DNA of 64,000 bases, from the NCBI GenBank assembly GCA_903870245.1, contig CAIQCB010000033.1, positions 1 to 64,000 on the forward strand, in the 5' to 3' direction. The notes beneath the pieces are model-generated. The model was not told where the DNA came from. It made no database searches and saw nothing but the letters and a program-made list of their open reading frames with translations. The position numbers and the translations under genes are program-made. Positions 18,475-27,629 of the stretch are shown here, one piece after another (the first letter of the stretch is position 1; the number at the start of each line of letters is the position of its first letter). This DNA comes from an uncultured Methylocystaceae bacterium (GTDB lineage: Bacteria; Pseudomonadota; Alphaproteobacteria; Rhizobiales; Beijerinckiaceae).

Positions 18475-20127
18475 TTATCTGGTGAATTTCTTGTATTTCA
18501 GCCTGTGCGGAATAACGCTGTCGACCCCGAGGCGACGTTTTTTATCCTCCTCGTAATCAGCGAAATTACCTTCAAACCACTCTACATGGCTATCGCCTTC
18601 GTAGGCGAGAATGTGTGTCGCAATACGATCGAGGAAGAATCGATCATGGGAAATAATCACCGCGCAGCCCGCGAAATCAACGAGCGCCTCTTCGAGGGCG
18701 CGCAGGGTGTCGACGTCGAGATCGTTGGTCGGTTCGTCGAGGAGCAGAACATTCGCGCCGCTTTTGAGCATTTTCGCCAGATGCACGCGGTTGCGCTCGC
18801 CGCCGGAGAGCTGACCGACCTTCTTTTGCTGGTCGCCGCCCTTGAAGTTGAAGGCCGAGCAATAGGCGCGCGAGTTCATCTCGCGCTTGCCGAGATAGAT
18901 TACTTCATTTCCCTCGGAGATTTCCTCCCAGACAGTCTTGTTTGCGTGCAGGGCGTCGCGTGATTGATCGACATAGCCGAGTTGAACGCTCTCGCCGATG
19001 GTGATCGCGCCGCCATCGGGTTTTTCCTGTCCTGTGATCATGCGAAACAAAGTGGTTTTACCGGCGCCGTTGGGGCCGATCACGCCGACGATTCCGCCGG
19101 GCGGGAGCTTGAAGGAGAGATTGTCGATCAGAAGCTTGTCGCCAAAGGCTTTCGATATTTGCTCAAAATCGATGACATTGGCGCCGAGTCGTTCCGCTAC
19201 GGGAATGATGATCTGCGCCGTTGTCGGCGCCTTGTCGTTCTGTTTGGCGACTAACTCCTCATAGCGCTGGATGCGGGCCTTGCTTTTGGCCTGTCGCGCT
19301 TTGGGGCTCGATGCGATCCATTCGCTTTCGGCTTCGAGCGCGCGCTGGCGCGCCTTGTCCTCACTTGACTCTTGCGAAAGACGTTTCTGTTTTTGCTTGA
19401 GCCACGTCGTATAATTTCCCTCGTATGGAATGCCGCGGCCGCGATCGAGTTCCAGAATCCAGCCTGTGACATTGTCGAGGAAGTAACGATCGTGGGTGAC
19501 GATCAAAATAGCGCCCGGATAATTGCGCAGATGGCCCTCGAGCCAGTTCACCGTTTCGGCGTCGAGATGGTTCGTCGGTTCGTCGAGCAGCAGCATTTCG
19601 GGCTGTTCGAGCAACAGTTTGCACAGCGCGACGCGGCGGCGTTCGCCGCCGGAAAGTTTGGCGACGTCCGCGTCGTCCGGCGGACAGCCGAGCGCATCCA
19701 TCGCCTGATCGACCTGGCTGTCGAGATCCCAGAGCCCTCTGGCTTCGATCTCGTCCTGCAGCTTCGTCATCTCGTCGGCGGTCTCGTCGGAATAATTCAT
19801 CGCGAGATCGTTGTAGCGGTCGAGAATCGCTTTCTTTTCGGCGACGCCCAGCATCACATTGCCGCGCACATCTAGCGCCGCATCGAGCTGTGGCTCCTGC
19901 GGCAGGTAACCGACGCGCGCGCCTTCTGCGACAAAGCCCTCGCCGGTGAACTCCTTGTCGATGCCGGCCATGATGCGCAGCAGCGTCGATTTACCGGCGC
20001 CGTTCACGCCGAGCACGCCGATCTTGGCGTCAGGATAGAATGAGAGGTGTATATTATCGAGGACCTTCTTGCCGCCCGGATAGGTCTTGGTAAGGCCCTG
20101 CATATGATAGATAAACTGGCGCGCCAT
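18475..20127 (-). CDS. ettA: Energy-dependent translational throttle protein EttA
   Basis: A 550-residue ABC-F protein with two nucleotide-binding domains and no membrane segments. The first has GVNGAGKST and [16 protein letters not shown] with [11 protein letters not shown]; the second has GPNGAGKTT and [13 protein letters not shown] with [11 protein letters not shown]. The Arm and PtIM linker regions lie between them ([15 protein letters not shown] region), and the C-terminus RLKYKKFTR is typical of EttA. In E. coli EttA binds the ribosomal E site and gates the first elongation step according to the ATP/ADP ratio. The gene stands alone. Length and linker pattern separate it from Uup and antibiotic-resistance ABC-F proteins. 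Confidence 0.95.
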   Translation of the reverse strand: MARQFIYHMQGLTKTYPGGKKVLDNIHLSFYPDAKIGVLGVNGAGKSTLLRIMAGIDKEFTGEGFVAEGARVGYLPQEPQLDAALDVRGNVMLGVAEKKAILDRYNDLAMNYSDETADEMTKLQDEIEARGLWDLDSQVDQAMDALGCPPDDADVAKLSGGERRRVALCKLLLEQPEMLLLDEPTNHLDAETVNWLEGHLRNYPGAILIVTHDRYFLDNVTGWILELDRGRGIPYEGNYTTWLKQKQKRLSQESSEDKARQRALEAESEWIASSPKARQAKSKARIQRYEELVAKQNDKAPTTAQIIIPVAERLGANVIDFEQISKAFGDKLLIDNLSFKLPPGGIVGVIGPNGAGKTTLFRMITGQEKPDGGAITIGESVQLGYVDQSRDALHANKTVWEEISEGNEVIYLGKREMNSRAYCSAFNFKGGDQQKKVGQLSGGERNRVHLAKMLKSGANVLLLDEPTNDLDVDTLRALEEALVDFAGCAVIISHDRFFLDRIATHILAYEGDSHVEWFEGNFADYEEDKKRRLGVDSVIPHRLKYKKFTR

Positions 20128-20199
20128 GTGTTTGCGTCTCGCGGTTGGTCGATTTGGCTCCGTGTCTATAAGGTTTCGATCCCGAACGGAAGCGTCGCT

Positions 20200-21627
20200 T
20201 CACTCCACTCTTGCCGAGCGCAACGCCCCGCGCCGCATGGCGACGCCAGCGGTCCCGATCATGGTCAGTTTGTTATGGTCGAGTTTTTCCAGCTTCACCG
20301 ACCAGTCGGGATAGATGCGCCAGCCGATGGTGTAATGGCCGACGCTGGCGAGATAGACGTGATCCTGATGCTGTAGGGGCAGCAGGAGCGGGCTTTGGTC
20401 GAGATAGCTTGCGGGACTCGCTGGCGCATCCGGCGCCGGAACGTCGCCGCGACTGTCCTGCGCCTCTTTTTCCATCGCCGCGAAGGTCAAGCGCTGCGCC
20501 GAAGAGAGGCGCTCAATGGCGTCCTTGCGAGCTGCAAGCGGGTCGCGCTGCACGGCCTTGACCAGCGCCAGCGCCGCTGGCTTCAGCTTGATGCAGGCCT
20601 CGCTGTCGCATTTGCGATCCGGTTCCTGCGCTGGTTCACTCGCCAAATCCGCAAAAACCGGTTCGAAATCGAAAGAGACGCCGCAGGCCGGACCGAAGGC
20701 GTTTTTCTCCCATGGCTTAAGGGTCAGCCGAGCGGCGAGCGAGGGCTCGTAGGGGCTTTCATAATCCTGCACGGCGATTGTCCGCCCGTCGATAACGCCG
20801 AAAAATTGATCGACGCCGCAGGAATCGCCGGGTTGATCCGACCATAGCGGTTTTGCCACGCGTCGGGCGACGCCATCTCTGACCGTGAAGGCCGTTGAGT
20901 AGATGCAATGCGCCGTGCCCTGCACCTGGCTGGCGGTGTAAAAATTCGTTCCCGGCGCCTGATCGATGGTCAAAATCGCGCTGGAGCCGAGGCTCAGAAT
21001 GTCTCGTTTGACGTTGGCCGGGAAACGCACGGGAGGCGTTTGGCCTCGTCCCCAGCGATCGAGCGCCTGCGGGCTCGTTTCCGGTAGGGCGGTCGCCGCC
21101 GGCGCGCGCGCGACGCCGGCGTTGGGCGTGCTCGCGAGGAGATTGAAGGGCGATTGGTTCAAAGACCCTTCCGGATCGCTCAGCTCCCCGGTCCGAGCGG
21201 CCAGGGAGCCGCGGTAAACCTCGGCGAAACGATGGCACAACGCCTTGTCCGGGTCGGAGGCCGTTGTCTGCGCGGGCGGAAGGGCTGCGATGGCGTCGAG
21301 ACGCGCGCGATAGGATTTGGCAAGGCAGGCGATCGCCGTCGAACGGCCACCTGCGGCAAGGTTACCCTCGGCAACGGGACAGGCTTTGTCGCGGGCGGCG
21401 AGCCAGCGTCGCGAGTCGGCCAGAAACTCACCGCGCTCGTGCGGAGCAGCGGCAAGGCGCGCCTGCACGGCCGCATTCAGCATTTTGTCCAGCGCGCCGA
21501 TTTCCGGCGCTGCGCAGATCAGCTTTTCGACTGGCGTTTGCGCTTTGGCGCAATCGAAACCCTGAGACGCGAGGGGCGAAGGGGCGAGAGTCAGGGCGGT
21601 CAGAAAGGCAAGTCTGTGAGTGTTCAC
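20200..21627 (-). CDS. LprI-domain exported protein with long unknown C-terminal region
   Basis: 475 residues from the GTG at 21627, which has AAGGAG eleven bases upstream; the open frame before it lacks such a signal. A signal peptide (LAFLTALTLAPSPLASQG) is followed by a lysozyme-inhibitor LprI/DUF1311-type domain (FDCAKAQTPVEKLICAAPEIGALDKML..., Cys pairs, LADSRRWLAARDKAC). After residue 120 comes a 350-residue region with no recognised family, including GTAHCIYSTAFTVRDG and GDSCGVDQFFGVIDGR. LprI of mycobacteria inhibits lysozyme, but most members are uncharacterised. The protein is probably periplasmic. The tesA-like gene ends 37 bases upstream of its start and runs in the same direction. 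Confidence 0.65.
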   Translation of the reverse strand: MNTHRLAFLTALTLAPSPLASQGFDCAKAQTPVEKLICAAPEIGALDKMLNAAVQARLAAAPHERGEFLADSRRWLAARDKACPVAEGNLAAGGRSTAIACLAKSYRARLDAIAALPPAQTTASDPDKALCHRFAEVYRGSLAARTGELSDPEGSLNQSPFNLLASTPNAGVARAPAATALPETSPQALDRWGRGQTPPVRFPANVKRDILSLGSSAILTIDQAPGTNFYTASQVQGTAHCIYSTAFTVRDGVARRVAKPLWSDQPGDSCGVDQFFGVIDGRTIAVQDYESPYEPSLAARLTLKPWEKNAFGPACGVSFDFEPVFADLASEPAQEPDRKCDSEACIKLKPAALALVKAVQRDPLAARKDAIERLSSAQRLTFAAMEKEAQDSRGDVPAPDAPASPASYLDQSPLLLPLQHQDHVYLASVGHYTIGWRIYPDWSVKLEKLDHNKLTMIGTAGVAMRRGALRSARVE

Positions 21628-21664
21628 GGGGCGCCGCTCCTTTTTGTCAGACGTAAACTGCAAC

Positions 21665-22294
21665 TTATCGCGGCGGCGCGCCCATCTCGTCGAGCGTTTT
21701 CTCAATAAGAGGCGCGAAACGCGCAACGATGACGCCCACGCCCTCGGCGTTGGGATGCAGTCCGCCCTCTTGCGTCAGCTCGGGATCGTTGGCGACGCCA
21801 TCGAGAAAATACGGATAGAGCGGCAGTGCGTATTTCGACGCCAAAGCTGGAAAAAGCGCGTCAAAACCTCGCTTGTAGATCGCTCCACGACGGTTGTCTG
21901 CGATCATCCCGGCGAGAATGACGCGCGCGCCGGCTGCTCGAAAGCTGTGAATCAGCCGCGAGAGATTGTTCCGCGTCACCCCCAGCGGCGCGTCATTGAG
22001 CAGGTCGTTGATCCCGAGTTCGAGAATGACGAGATCGGGCTTGCCGGCCGCCGCTTTTGCGGCGCGGGCGAGGCCCATGGCGGTGGTGTTTCCCGGCACG
22101 CCGGCGTTGGCGACGACGACATCATAGCCGTCCGCAGCAAGCCGCTGACCGAGGGCGTTAGAGAAGGACTCGCTGTCCCGAACCCCATAACCCGACACAA
22201 GGCTGTCGCCGAAGACGAGAAGTTTCGTCGGCGCGGCGAGCGCCGGGCCGCCGAGCAAGGAAAAGATGAGCCCGATAATGCGAAATTTTTGCAT
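21665..22294 (-). CDS. tesA: TesA-like GDSL arylesterase / lysophospholipase
   Basis: A 209-residue SGNH hydrolase with a signal peptide (about 1-20, LIFSLLGGPALAA). Block I is VFGDSLVSGYG, with the nucleophilic Ser in GDSL; block II has the Gly in NAGVPGNTT; block III has Asn in LGINDLLND; block V has the Asp/His pair in GGLHPNAEG. The order and length match TesA of gammaproteobacteria and the multifunctional arylesterases of alphaproteobacteria, which cleave thioesters, aryl esters and lysophospholipids in the periplasm. It is divergent from purD with 104 bases between, and the LprI-domain gene follows on the same strand. Confidence 0.85.
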   Translation of the reverse strand: MQKFRIIGLIFSLLGGPALAAPTKLLVFGDSLVSGYGVRDSESFSNALGQRLAADGYDVVVANAGVPGNTTAMGLARAAKAAAGKPDLVILELGINDLLNDAPLGVTRNNLSRLIHSFRAAGARVILAGMIADNRRGAIYKRGFDALFPALASKYALPLYPYFLDGVANDPELTQEGGLHPNAEGVGVIVARFAPLIEKTLDEMGAPPR

Positions 22295-22398
22295 CGACAG
22301 GACTCCGGGCGCAAACGGCGGCGTCGTTCCACATAAATCGGCGGCCTGCGAGGTCTTCCCGCTTTGTCCGCTTCCGTCGCTCGGTTATAGGCAGACAC

Positions 22399-23682
22399 AT
22401 GGAAAAGCTCCAAATTCTCCTTATCGGCTCCGGCGGTCGCGAGCATGCGCTAGCCAATGCGCTTACGAAAAGCCCGCTCTGCGCTAAACTATTCATTGCG
22501 CCGGGCAATCCCGGCACAGCGCAGGTCGGGACCAATGTCGACCTCGATCCGTCGGATCATGCCGTCGTCGTTCGGTTCTGCCTTGATCAAAGAGTCGGTC
22601 TCGTCGTGGTCGGGCCGGAACAGCCGTTGATCGGCGGCCTCGTCGATGCGCTTACGGCGGCGGGCGTGCCGACTTTCGGCCCAACCCGGACCGCAGCGCA
22701 ACTCGAAGGCTCGAAGGGTTTCACAAAAGATATCTGCCGCGCCCATCAAATTCCCACCGCCGGTTACGAACGCTTCGCAGATCAGGGTAAGGCGCTGGCC
22801 TATGTCCGCGCGCAGGGCGCGCCGATCGTCGTCAAGGCGGACGGTCTCGCGGCGGGCAAGGGCGTTGTCGTCGCCATGACGCTGGCCGAGGCGGAGACCG
22901 CCGTCGAAACGATGTTCGGCGGCGCATTCGGAGCTTCGGGCGCCGAAGTGGTCATCGAGGACTACCTTGAAGGAGAAGAAGCCTCCTTCTTCGCCATCTG
23001 CGATGGCATGCGCGCGCTGCCCTTCGCCACGGCGCAGGATCACAAACGCGTTGGCGACGGCGATGTCGGCCCCAACACCGGGGGTATGGGCGCCTACTCG
23101 CCGGCCTCCGTCGTCACGCCGGAAATTGCGGCGCGGGTAATGGACGAAATTGTCCTGCCGACACTTCAGGCCATGCGTGACAGAGGCGCGCCCTTCCGGG
23201 GCGTGCTTTACGCCGGCCTGATGCTGACCAAAGAGGGGCCAAAACTCATCGAATATAACGTGCGTTTCGGCGATCCGGAGGCGCAGGCGATCTTGCCGCG
23301 CTTTACTGGCGATCTTGCGGCGCTGATGCTGGCCGCCGCTGACGGCGTTCTACCCGACGCCGCGCCGCCGTTCTCGCCCCGGGCGGCGCTGACAGTGGTG
23401 CTGGCGGCCAGAGGATATCCCGGAACGCCGGAAACCGGAACGGAAATTTCGGGCCTCGACCGGGCAGAGGCCCTGCCGGGCGTTATTGTCACCCACGCCG
23501 GCACCCGCCGCGATGGCGAGCGACTGCTGGCGGCGGGTGGGCGCGTGCTGAACGTCACGGCGTTGGCCGACAGCGTCGGCGAGGCCCGCGACCGGGCCTA
23601 TGCGGCAGTCAAAGCCATCGACTGGCCGGGCGGCTTCTGCCGCCGCGACATCGGCTGGCGGGAGTTGGGACGGGAAAAGTAA
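22399..23682 (+). CDS. purD: Phosphoribosylamine-glycine ligase
   Basis: A 427-residue ATP-grasp enzyme of standard PurD length. It has GSGGREHALANAL at the N-terminus, GSKGFTKDICRAHQIPTA entering the ATP-grasp domain, KADGLAAGKGVVVAM, the AQDHKRVGDGDVGPNTGGMGAYSP block, and YAGLMLTKEGPKLIEYNVRFGDPEAQ with metal-binding Glu and Asn. It makes glycinamide ribonucleotide, step two of purine synthesis. It is a single gene, divergent from the esterase gene. A dispersed-repeat-like hairpin lies 32 bases after its stop. Confidence 0.96.
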   Translation: MEKLQILLIGSGGREHALANALTKSPLCAKLFIAPGNPGTAQVGTNVDLDPSDHAVVVRFCLDQRVGLVVVGPEQPLIGGLVDALTAAGVPTFGPTRTAAQLEGSKGFTKDICRAHQIPTAGYERFADQGKALAYVRAQGAPIVVKADGLAAGKGVVVAMTLAEAETAVETMFGGAFGASGAEVVIEDYLEGEEASFFAICDGMRALPFATAQDHKRVGDGDVGPNTGGMGAYSPASVVTPEIAARVMDEIVLPTLQAMRDRGAPFRGVLYAGLMLTKEGPKLIEYNVRFGDPEAQAILPRFTGDLAALMLAAADGVLPDAAPPFSPRAALTVVLAARGYPGTPETGTEISGLDRAEALPGVIVTHAGTRRDGERLLAAGGRVLNVTALADSVGEARDRAYAAVKAIDWPGGFCRRDIGWRELGREK

Positions 23683-23713
23683 TCTGCGTCAGTAGGCGGG
23701 TTAAATCAGCCAG

Positions 23714-23773
23714 TCCCTTCTCCCTTCTGCGGGAGAGGGTGGTTCGCCACAAGCGAAGCTGATGACGGGGGCG
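23714..23773. repeat. Intergenic palindromic repeat-like element
   Basis: Between the convergent purD and outer-membrane protein genes lies a CCCTTCTCCC...GGGAGAGGGTGG pattern followed by TTCGCCACAAGCGAAGCTGATGACGGGGG. It closely resembles the GAGAGGG-type palindromic repeats scattered between genes in many proteobacteria, often copied many times per genome. It may act as a transcription end signal for both genes. Confidence 0.5.
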
Positions 23774-23786
23774 TAAAGGGCGCGGA

Positions 23787-25529
23787 TCAGAATTCGAAAC
23801 TTACGCCGGTGACGGGGCCGTGCAGAATTTCGTCGATGCCGTTCTCGCGGCCATTGGCCCATTTCGTCACATCAAGGCTCAGGGCGCGATAGCCGATCAG
23901 ACCGGCGAATTTAACGCCGTTCCATTCGAAATCCCGGCTCCAGCCGCCGTAGGTTTGCCAGCTGAAATTGCTGCCGACGCCGAAGCCGCCGATATCTCCC
24001 CGCAACTCGAAACGATCCCTGTCGCCGGAGGCGTAACGCATGCGCAGGCCGATCACCGGGTCAAGCCACCATAGTCTCCCTGTGACATTGCGTTGCAACG
24101 CGACCGCCTGTTGCTCGCCGAGATATTGCGAGCCGGCGACGCCAAAAGACCTCAAATCGACAGTTGCGCTCATATTTCCATAGCGCGCGCCGGCGTAGGC
24201 GTCGAAGGCCGTAAACGAACTCGCGGAGTCGGTTGTTTGATGAAACCGGGCGAGTTCGTAGCCGACGCCCGCCTCGCCAATGCCGAGCGTTTGACGCAGA
24301 TGACCTGAGCCGCTGAGCCCGACGAGAATATCGGCGGTCGGGGAACGCAGGTTGAGGAAGGAGTCGGCGAAACGCAATCTCGCGAAGGCGAAATCTCCGT
24401 AAGCTGACCAACGTCCGTTGTTCGCATCAATGCGTCCCATGAAAGCGATCGGGAAGGCGGCGCTACGCGTGATCGCATCGATCAGCGTCGTATCGGAGCC
24501 CACCGTTTCATTGCGAACGGTCAGGGAGCCGTTGGTTCCCAACGCCCACATGTAAGGGGTCGCCCTGATCCGCCAGTCGCCATGCCCTGGCGCCTCGACG
24601 GCGTCGAACTTTGGCGAAGCCAGCAGCGGCGTTACGCCCGCCTCCCCGGTTTGCGGGATGGTCGGCTCGAAACGGTAGTTGAGTCCGACGCGCAGGATAT
24701 GGCCGCGATAGCTGGAGGAGACATTGGAGGCATCCACAACGCCGATTTGGCCTGTGCCAAGTTGCGTAAACGCCAGGGAGGCAAATCCCGGACTGCTGAG
24801 GGAGACTCCGCCAAGATCGTAATAAAGATACTCCAGTTTGGCGCTGGTGTTGCGGCCCAGCGAGATTTCGCCGCCGGCGCCGGCCGTCCAGCCGGAAAGA
24901 TTCTTGTAGAGATCGGCTTTTCCGGGCTCGGAATACAGGATCGAGGGCACAAGGGTCTGACGCACGACCGCCGTCGCATCGACGCCGCCAAAGGCGAAAC
25001 CACCAGTCACATAGGTCATGAGGCTGGGCGTCAGCGCATAGCCCAATCGTCCGCGCGCGGTCCCGAGATATTCGAGATTGCGTCTCAGCGTGGCGCTGGT
25101 GACGGCATAGCCGCCCGGGGCGGCGACAATGCTCGGCGCAAATCCCCCGCCGCGCACGCCGGCGCCGGCGACATCGCCTTCCACGCCAACGATCCATTTT
25201 TCGTGGAACTGCCAATTGTAGCCGGCCTGCCCCCCGAGCAGGAATCCGTCGAGCCGGGCGCTGACGGCGCCGGTCGCGCCGAGCGCCGACGCCGCTCCAA
25301 GGGCAAAGGCTGAATTGTCGTAGAGATTAGCAGAGCGAAGATAGAGCCCGCGATCGGCAGTCCAGGTGTAACCGAAATTGAAGCCCACATAGGCTCCGGT
25401 CCATGTGAACGCCGGCGACGGCGGGTGCGGACGCGGCGACAGGTCGGCGGCCGACACGGGCGACAGGCCGCTGGCGAAGATCGTAGCGATGAGCGTCAGT
25501 ATTCCTGAGAGCGACAGCTTTGAGTTCAT
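23787..25529 (-). CDS. Outer-membrane protein with two beta-barrel domains
   Basis: A 580-residue protein with a signal peptide (about 1-27, ending PVSAADLSPRP). Residues about 42-290 form an Omp25/RopB-type porin-like barrel: FTWTGAYVGFNFGYTW, AGYNWQFHEKWIVGVEGDVAG, RGRLGYALTPSLMTYVTGGFAFG, ending RVGLNYRFE. A second region (about 320-580) has alternating beta strands, including WRIRATPYMWALG, DANNGRWSAYGDFAFARLRF, YAGARYGNMSATVD and a terminal GVSFEF ending in Phe, as expected for BAM-inserted barrels. Most Omp25-like proteins have only the first barrel. The gene stands alone with a long upstream region. Function as porin, adhesin or structural protein is open. Confidence 0.8.
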   Translation of the reverse strand: MNSKLSLSGILTLIATIFASGLSPVSAADLSPRPHPPSPAFTWTGAYVGFNFGYTWTADRGLYLRSANLYDNSAFALGAASALGATGAVSARLDGFLLGGQAGYNWQFHEKWIVGVEGDVAGAGVRGGGFAPSIVAAPGGYAVTSATLRRNLEYLGTARGRLGYALTPSLMTYVTGGFAFGGVDATAVVRQTLVPSILYSEPGKADLYKNLSGWTAGAGGEISLGRNTSAKLEYLYYDLGGVSLSSPGFASLAFTQLGTGQIGVVDASNVSSSYRGHILRVGLNYRFEPTIPQTGEAGVTPLLASPKFDAVEAPGHGDWRIRATPYMWALGTNGSLTVRNETVGSDTTLIDAITRSAAFPIAFMGRIDANNGRWSAYGDFAFARLRFADSFLNLRSPTADILVGLSGSGHLRQTLGIGEAGVGYELARFHQTTDSASSFTAFDAYAGARYGNMSATVDLRSFGVAGSQYLGEQQAVALQRNVTGRLWWLDPVIGLRMRYASGDRDRFELRGDIGGFGVGSNFSWQTYGGWSRDFEWNGVKFAGLIGYRALSLDVTKWANGRENGIDEILHGPVTGVSFEF

Positions 25530-26342
25530 GACGACGTCTGAATCCTTGCCTGATCCGGGCCTTACTTAACGCTAATCGCCAGCGCTGCGCATGCAGGATT
25601 TGGCCGCTTGAGGCGCAATTTCGCCGTTTGGTTGCATCCTGTGTCGTTCCGGCAACATATTCGATCCCGATTGCGCAAACCTCTGGAGCTTGACATTGGG
25701 TTGCATCTCTCAGCCAGCCCCCCGGAGCAGGCTGTGATCATATCTGGTGGGCGCCCCTGCGCCTTCGGGAGGTCGGAGCGAACCGCTGTATGGGGGGATG
25801 GGGACGGAACCGGATTTCAGTGATCAGCAGACATAGATAAACCCGCAATTTTTTAATTGGTGGAGCCAAACGGAAACGAACCGGCGATCTTTTCAATGCT
25901 ATCAGGAAAATCTGGCATTAATCGCAGCTGATCTTCTTTTTTTCTTTTCAAAATCCTTTGCTCATCAGCTTAAATCGAGCCATGCTTATTCCGGCTCCAC
26001 GCTATTGCTCGATTTTTATATTCGGGGTCAACATGACGGCGATACAGGCGCCGGTTGTGAAGTTCATAAAATAATATCGATGTCATTAATCCCTGGGCAA
26101 GAGCTGCATCGCCCGCGATTTGGAATGAAAGGGCTTTGACCTGCGAGCGGGTCCATTGCTGCATCAAAAACTGATAAACTCATCCTCTCGTATCTTGCCG
26201 CGCTGCTTCATGCTTAATCCGCCAATCGATCTTAAAGCGCCGATCGCAGGGTTACGGTTTGTAGCAAGTTATGCCTATGGGTCGCGTCGACTTGATCCTT
26301 AAAAACATGATTTGATCAGATGTCTCCTCGCCGCAAAATTTA
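25530..26342. other. Gene-poor, partly AT-rich stretch
   Basis: No convincing gene is seen. Minus-strand frame 25970-26167 (65 codons) and plus-strand frame 25608-25823 are open, but neither has a recognisable family, a good ribosome binding site or local codon bias. The part from about 25820 is clearly more AT-rich, marking the entry to an accessory segment that runs to tRNA-Glu near 27.6 kb. Confidence 0.5.
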
Positions 26343-26807
26343 TTAATTACTGAGTGGTGAAACTGTAACGGCATAAAAAGCTTCTGAATTGACGTTTGTT
26401 TGTTTGTGGCTCGGATTTGCGGTGTTTTTATCGATGGATTGAGCGTTGGCTATTGAGGTATTCCCAGACAAGTTCGTAAAAAAATACGGCCCGAATTGGT
26501 TGGATACATTGGGATGTTGATCCCCGCCAGCCCAGCTGCCGGCGGTATTCCATGCGGTTGCATACTGTGTAGCGATCGTTGCGTTTGATCCCCAAGGAGT
26601 TTGGAGCAAATCGCCTGACGGTGCGCCAGCGAGATCGTTGGGTTTTGAGGGATTATTTATATATGCGCTCAAATTAGTCCAGGACGCAAAGACGTAATAG
26701 ACATTGTAGCCATTGTAAAGAACCGGGCCGTTGTATGTTTGGGCGTCCACTGTTTCAAAGCTTGATGCAGAAATAAGCGCTGTAATTAACAAGGCAAGTT
26801 TAAGCAT
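26343..26807 (-). CDS. Secreted Asn/Ser/Thr-rich protein of unknown function
   Basis: A 154-residue protein with a signal peptide (about 1-22, LALLITALISASSFETVDAQ) and a mature part rich in Asn, Ser, Thr, Ala and aromatic residues (YNGPVLYNGYNVYYVF, QFGPYFFTNLSGNTSIANAQ). There are no cysteines and few charged residues, as in secreted or surface beta-rich proteins. No family is recognised. Codon use is AT-rich compared with the core genome. It stands alone in a gene-poor region next to an IS21 remnant, so it may have been acquired. Confidence 0.5.
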   Translation of the reverse strand: MLKLALLITALISASSFETVDAQTYNGPVLYNGYNVYYVFASWTNLSAYINNPSKPNDLAGAPSGDLLQTPWGSNATIATQYATAWNTAGSWAGGDQHPNVSNQFGPYFFTNLSGNTSIANAQSIDKNTANPSHKQTNVNSEAFYAVTVSPLSN

Positions 26808-27060
26808 CAGAAGACCTCAAGAACAGAGAAAGAAATGGCTTAAATCAACTTATCAATTTAATATGTCTAAACAATCGAGTATAAATAGCTTCTGGGCATT
26901 AGTGCTCAATCTATCTGCCAAATTTGCAGCGATTATCTAAGCAGCCTCACTGTTGATTTCGAAACAGAACGGATCCGGTTGGCGTGAAAATTTCGCTGCG
27001 AATTACCCATGTTTTGATTTCAACTCTATCAGTCATGGCGAGGGCGATGGAGTGGTCAGC

Positions 27061-27438
27061 ATGGACCTTTTCGGCATTGTCCGACGCTCAGCGTTACACA
27101 ATCATTTCCCGATAAGTGAGATTTGCTATCGCAGGAAACTGTCGCGCAAGATGTTCAGAAAATATTTACGCGACAAGCTGATTGAGTCGAAGTTGAGGAC
27201 GCTCGCGCATCCCGGCATGCTTGCGGCATTTTCCGATCACTTGACCCGAATGCACAAAGTCGAGGCTGGAAAGTCACTCAAGCAGAAGAGAACTCTGAAG
27301 CAACTCCACATGAATTTTCTGGCGCTTGGCTATACGCGAGCCTACGGACGCGTCGCCACTTTTTGCCTTGCTGGATGGCTGAATAACGACGCGAGCAACA
27401 TGCCGGCGGACGCGGGAAGTTTGTTTACCCTGGACTGA
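27061..27438 (+). pseudogene. IS21-family transposase IstA, N-terminal remnant
   Basis: The frame from the ATG at 27061 encodes 125 residues. MDLFGIVRRSALHNHFPISEI followed by KLSRKMFRKYLRDKLIE matches the helix-turn-helix start of IstA, and KQKRTLKQLHMNFLALGYTRAYGRVATFCLAGW matches the segment before the catalytic domain. The similarity fades after about residue 103 and a stop follows; full IstA is about 390-510 residues, so the DDE domain is missing. No istB follows. The open frame upstream of 27061 is not IstA-like. It is a decayed remnant, near a tRNA gene. Confidence 0.7.
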
Positions 27439-27498
27439 TTAGCCCGGGTCAGTTCTTTGTGAAAATCCCGTTTGATTCTGAATGAAAATTAACAACCT

Positions 27499-27584
27499 GC
27501 GCCCCGGGCGAGTTAATTCAGTAACTCAGGGCGGTTCCCCTCGGAACCACCAGCCCAACGCTTGTGGGCCCAAAGTTGGGCGCG
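27499..27584. other. Multi-hairpin element downstream of tRNA-Glu
   Basis: Consecutive inverted repeats are packed into 85 bases: GAGTTA/TAACTC (27510-27515 with 27522-27527), GGTTCC/GGAACC (27533-27538 with 27543-27548, four-base loop), extended by GGGC/GCCC (27529-27532 with 27553-27556), and GCCCAAC/GTTGGGC (27553-27559 with 27575-27581). GCGCCC (27499-27504) can alternatively pair with GGGCGC (27578-27583), closing the whole element. It begins 46 bases beyond the 3' end of tRNA-Glu on the minus strand, so it could be part of that transcript's tail, a recombination site or an ncRNA. Confidence 0.45.
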
Positions 27585-27629
27585 CAAGACGACAAGATAT
27601 CTAAATTATTTACAAATAACTGATTTTAT

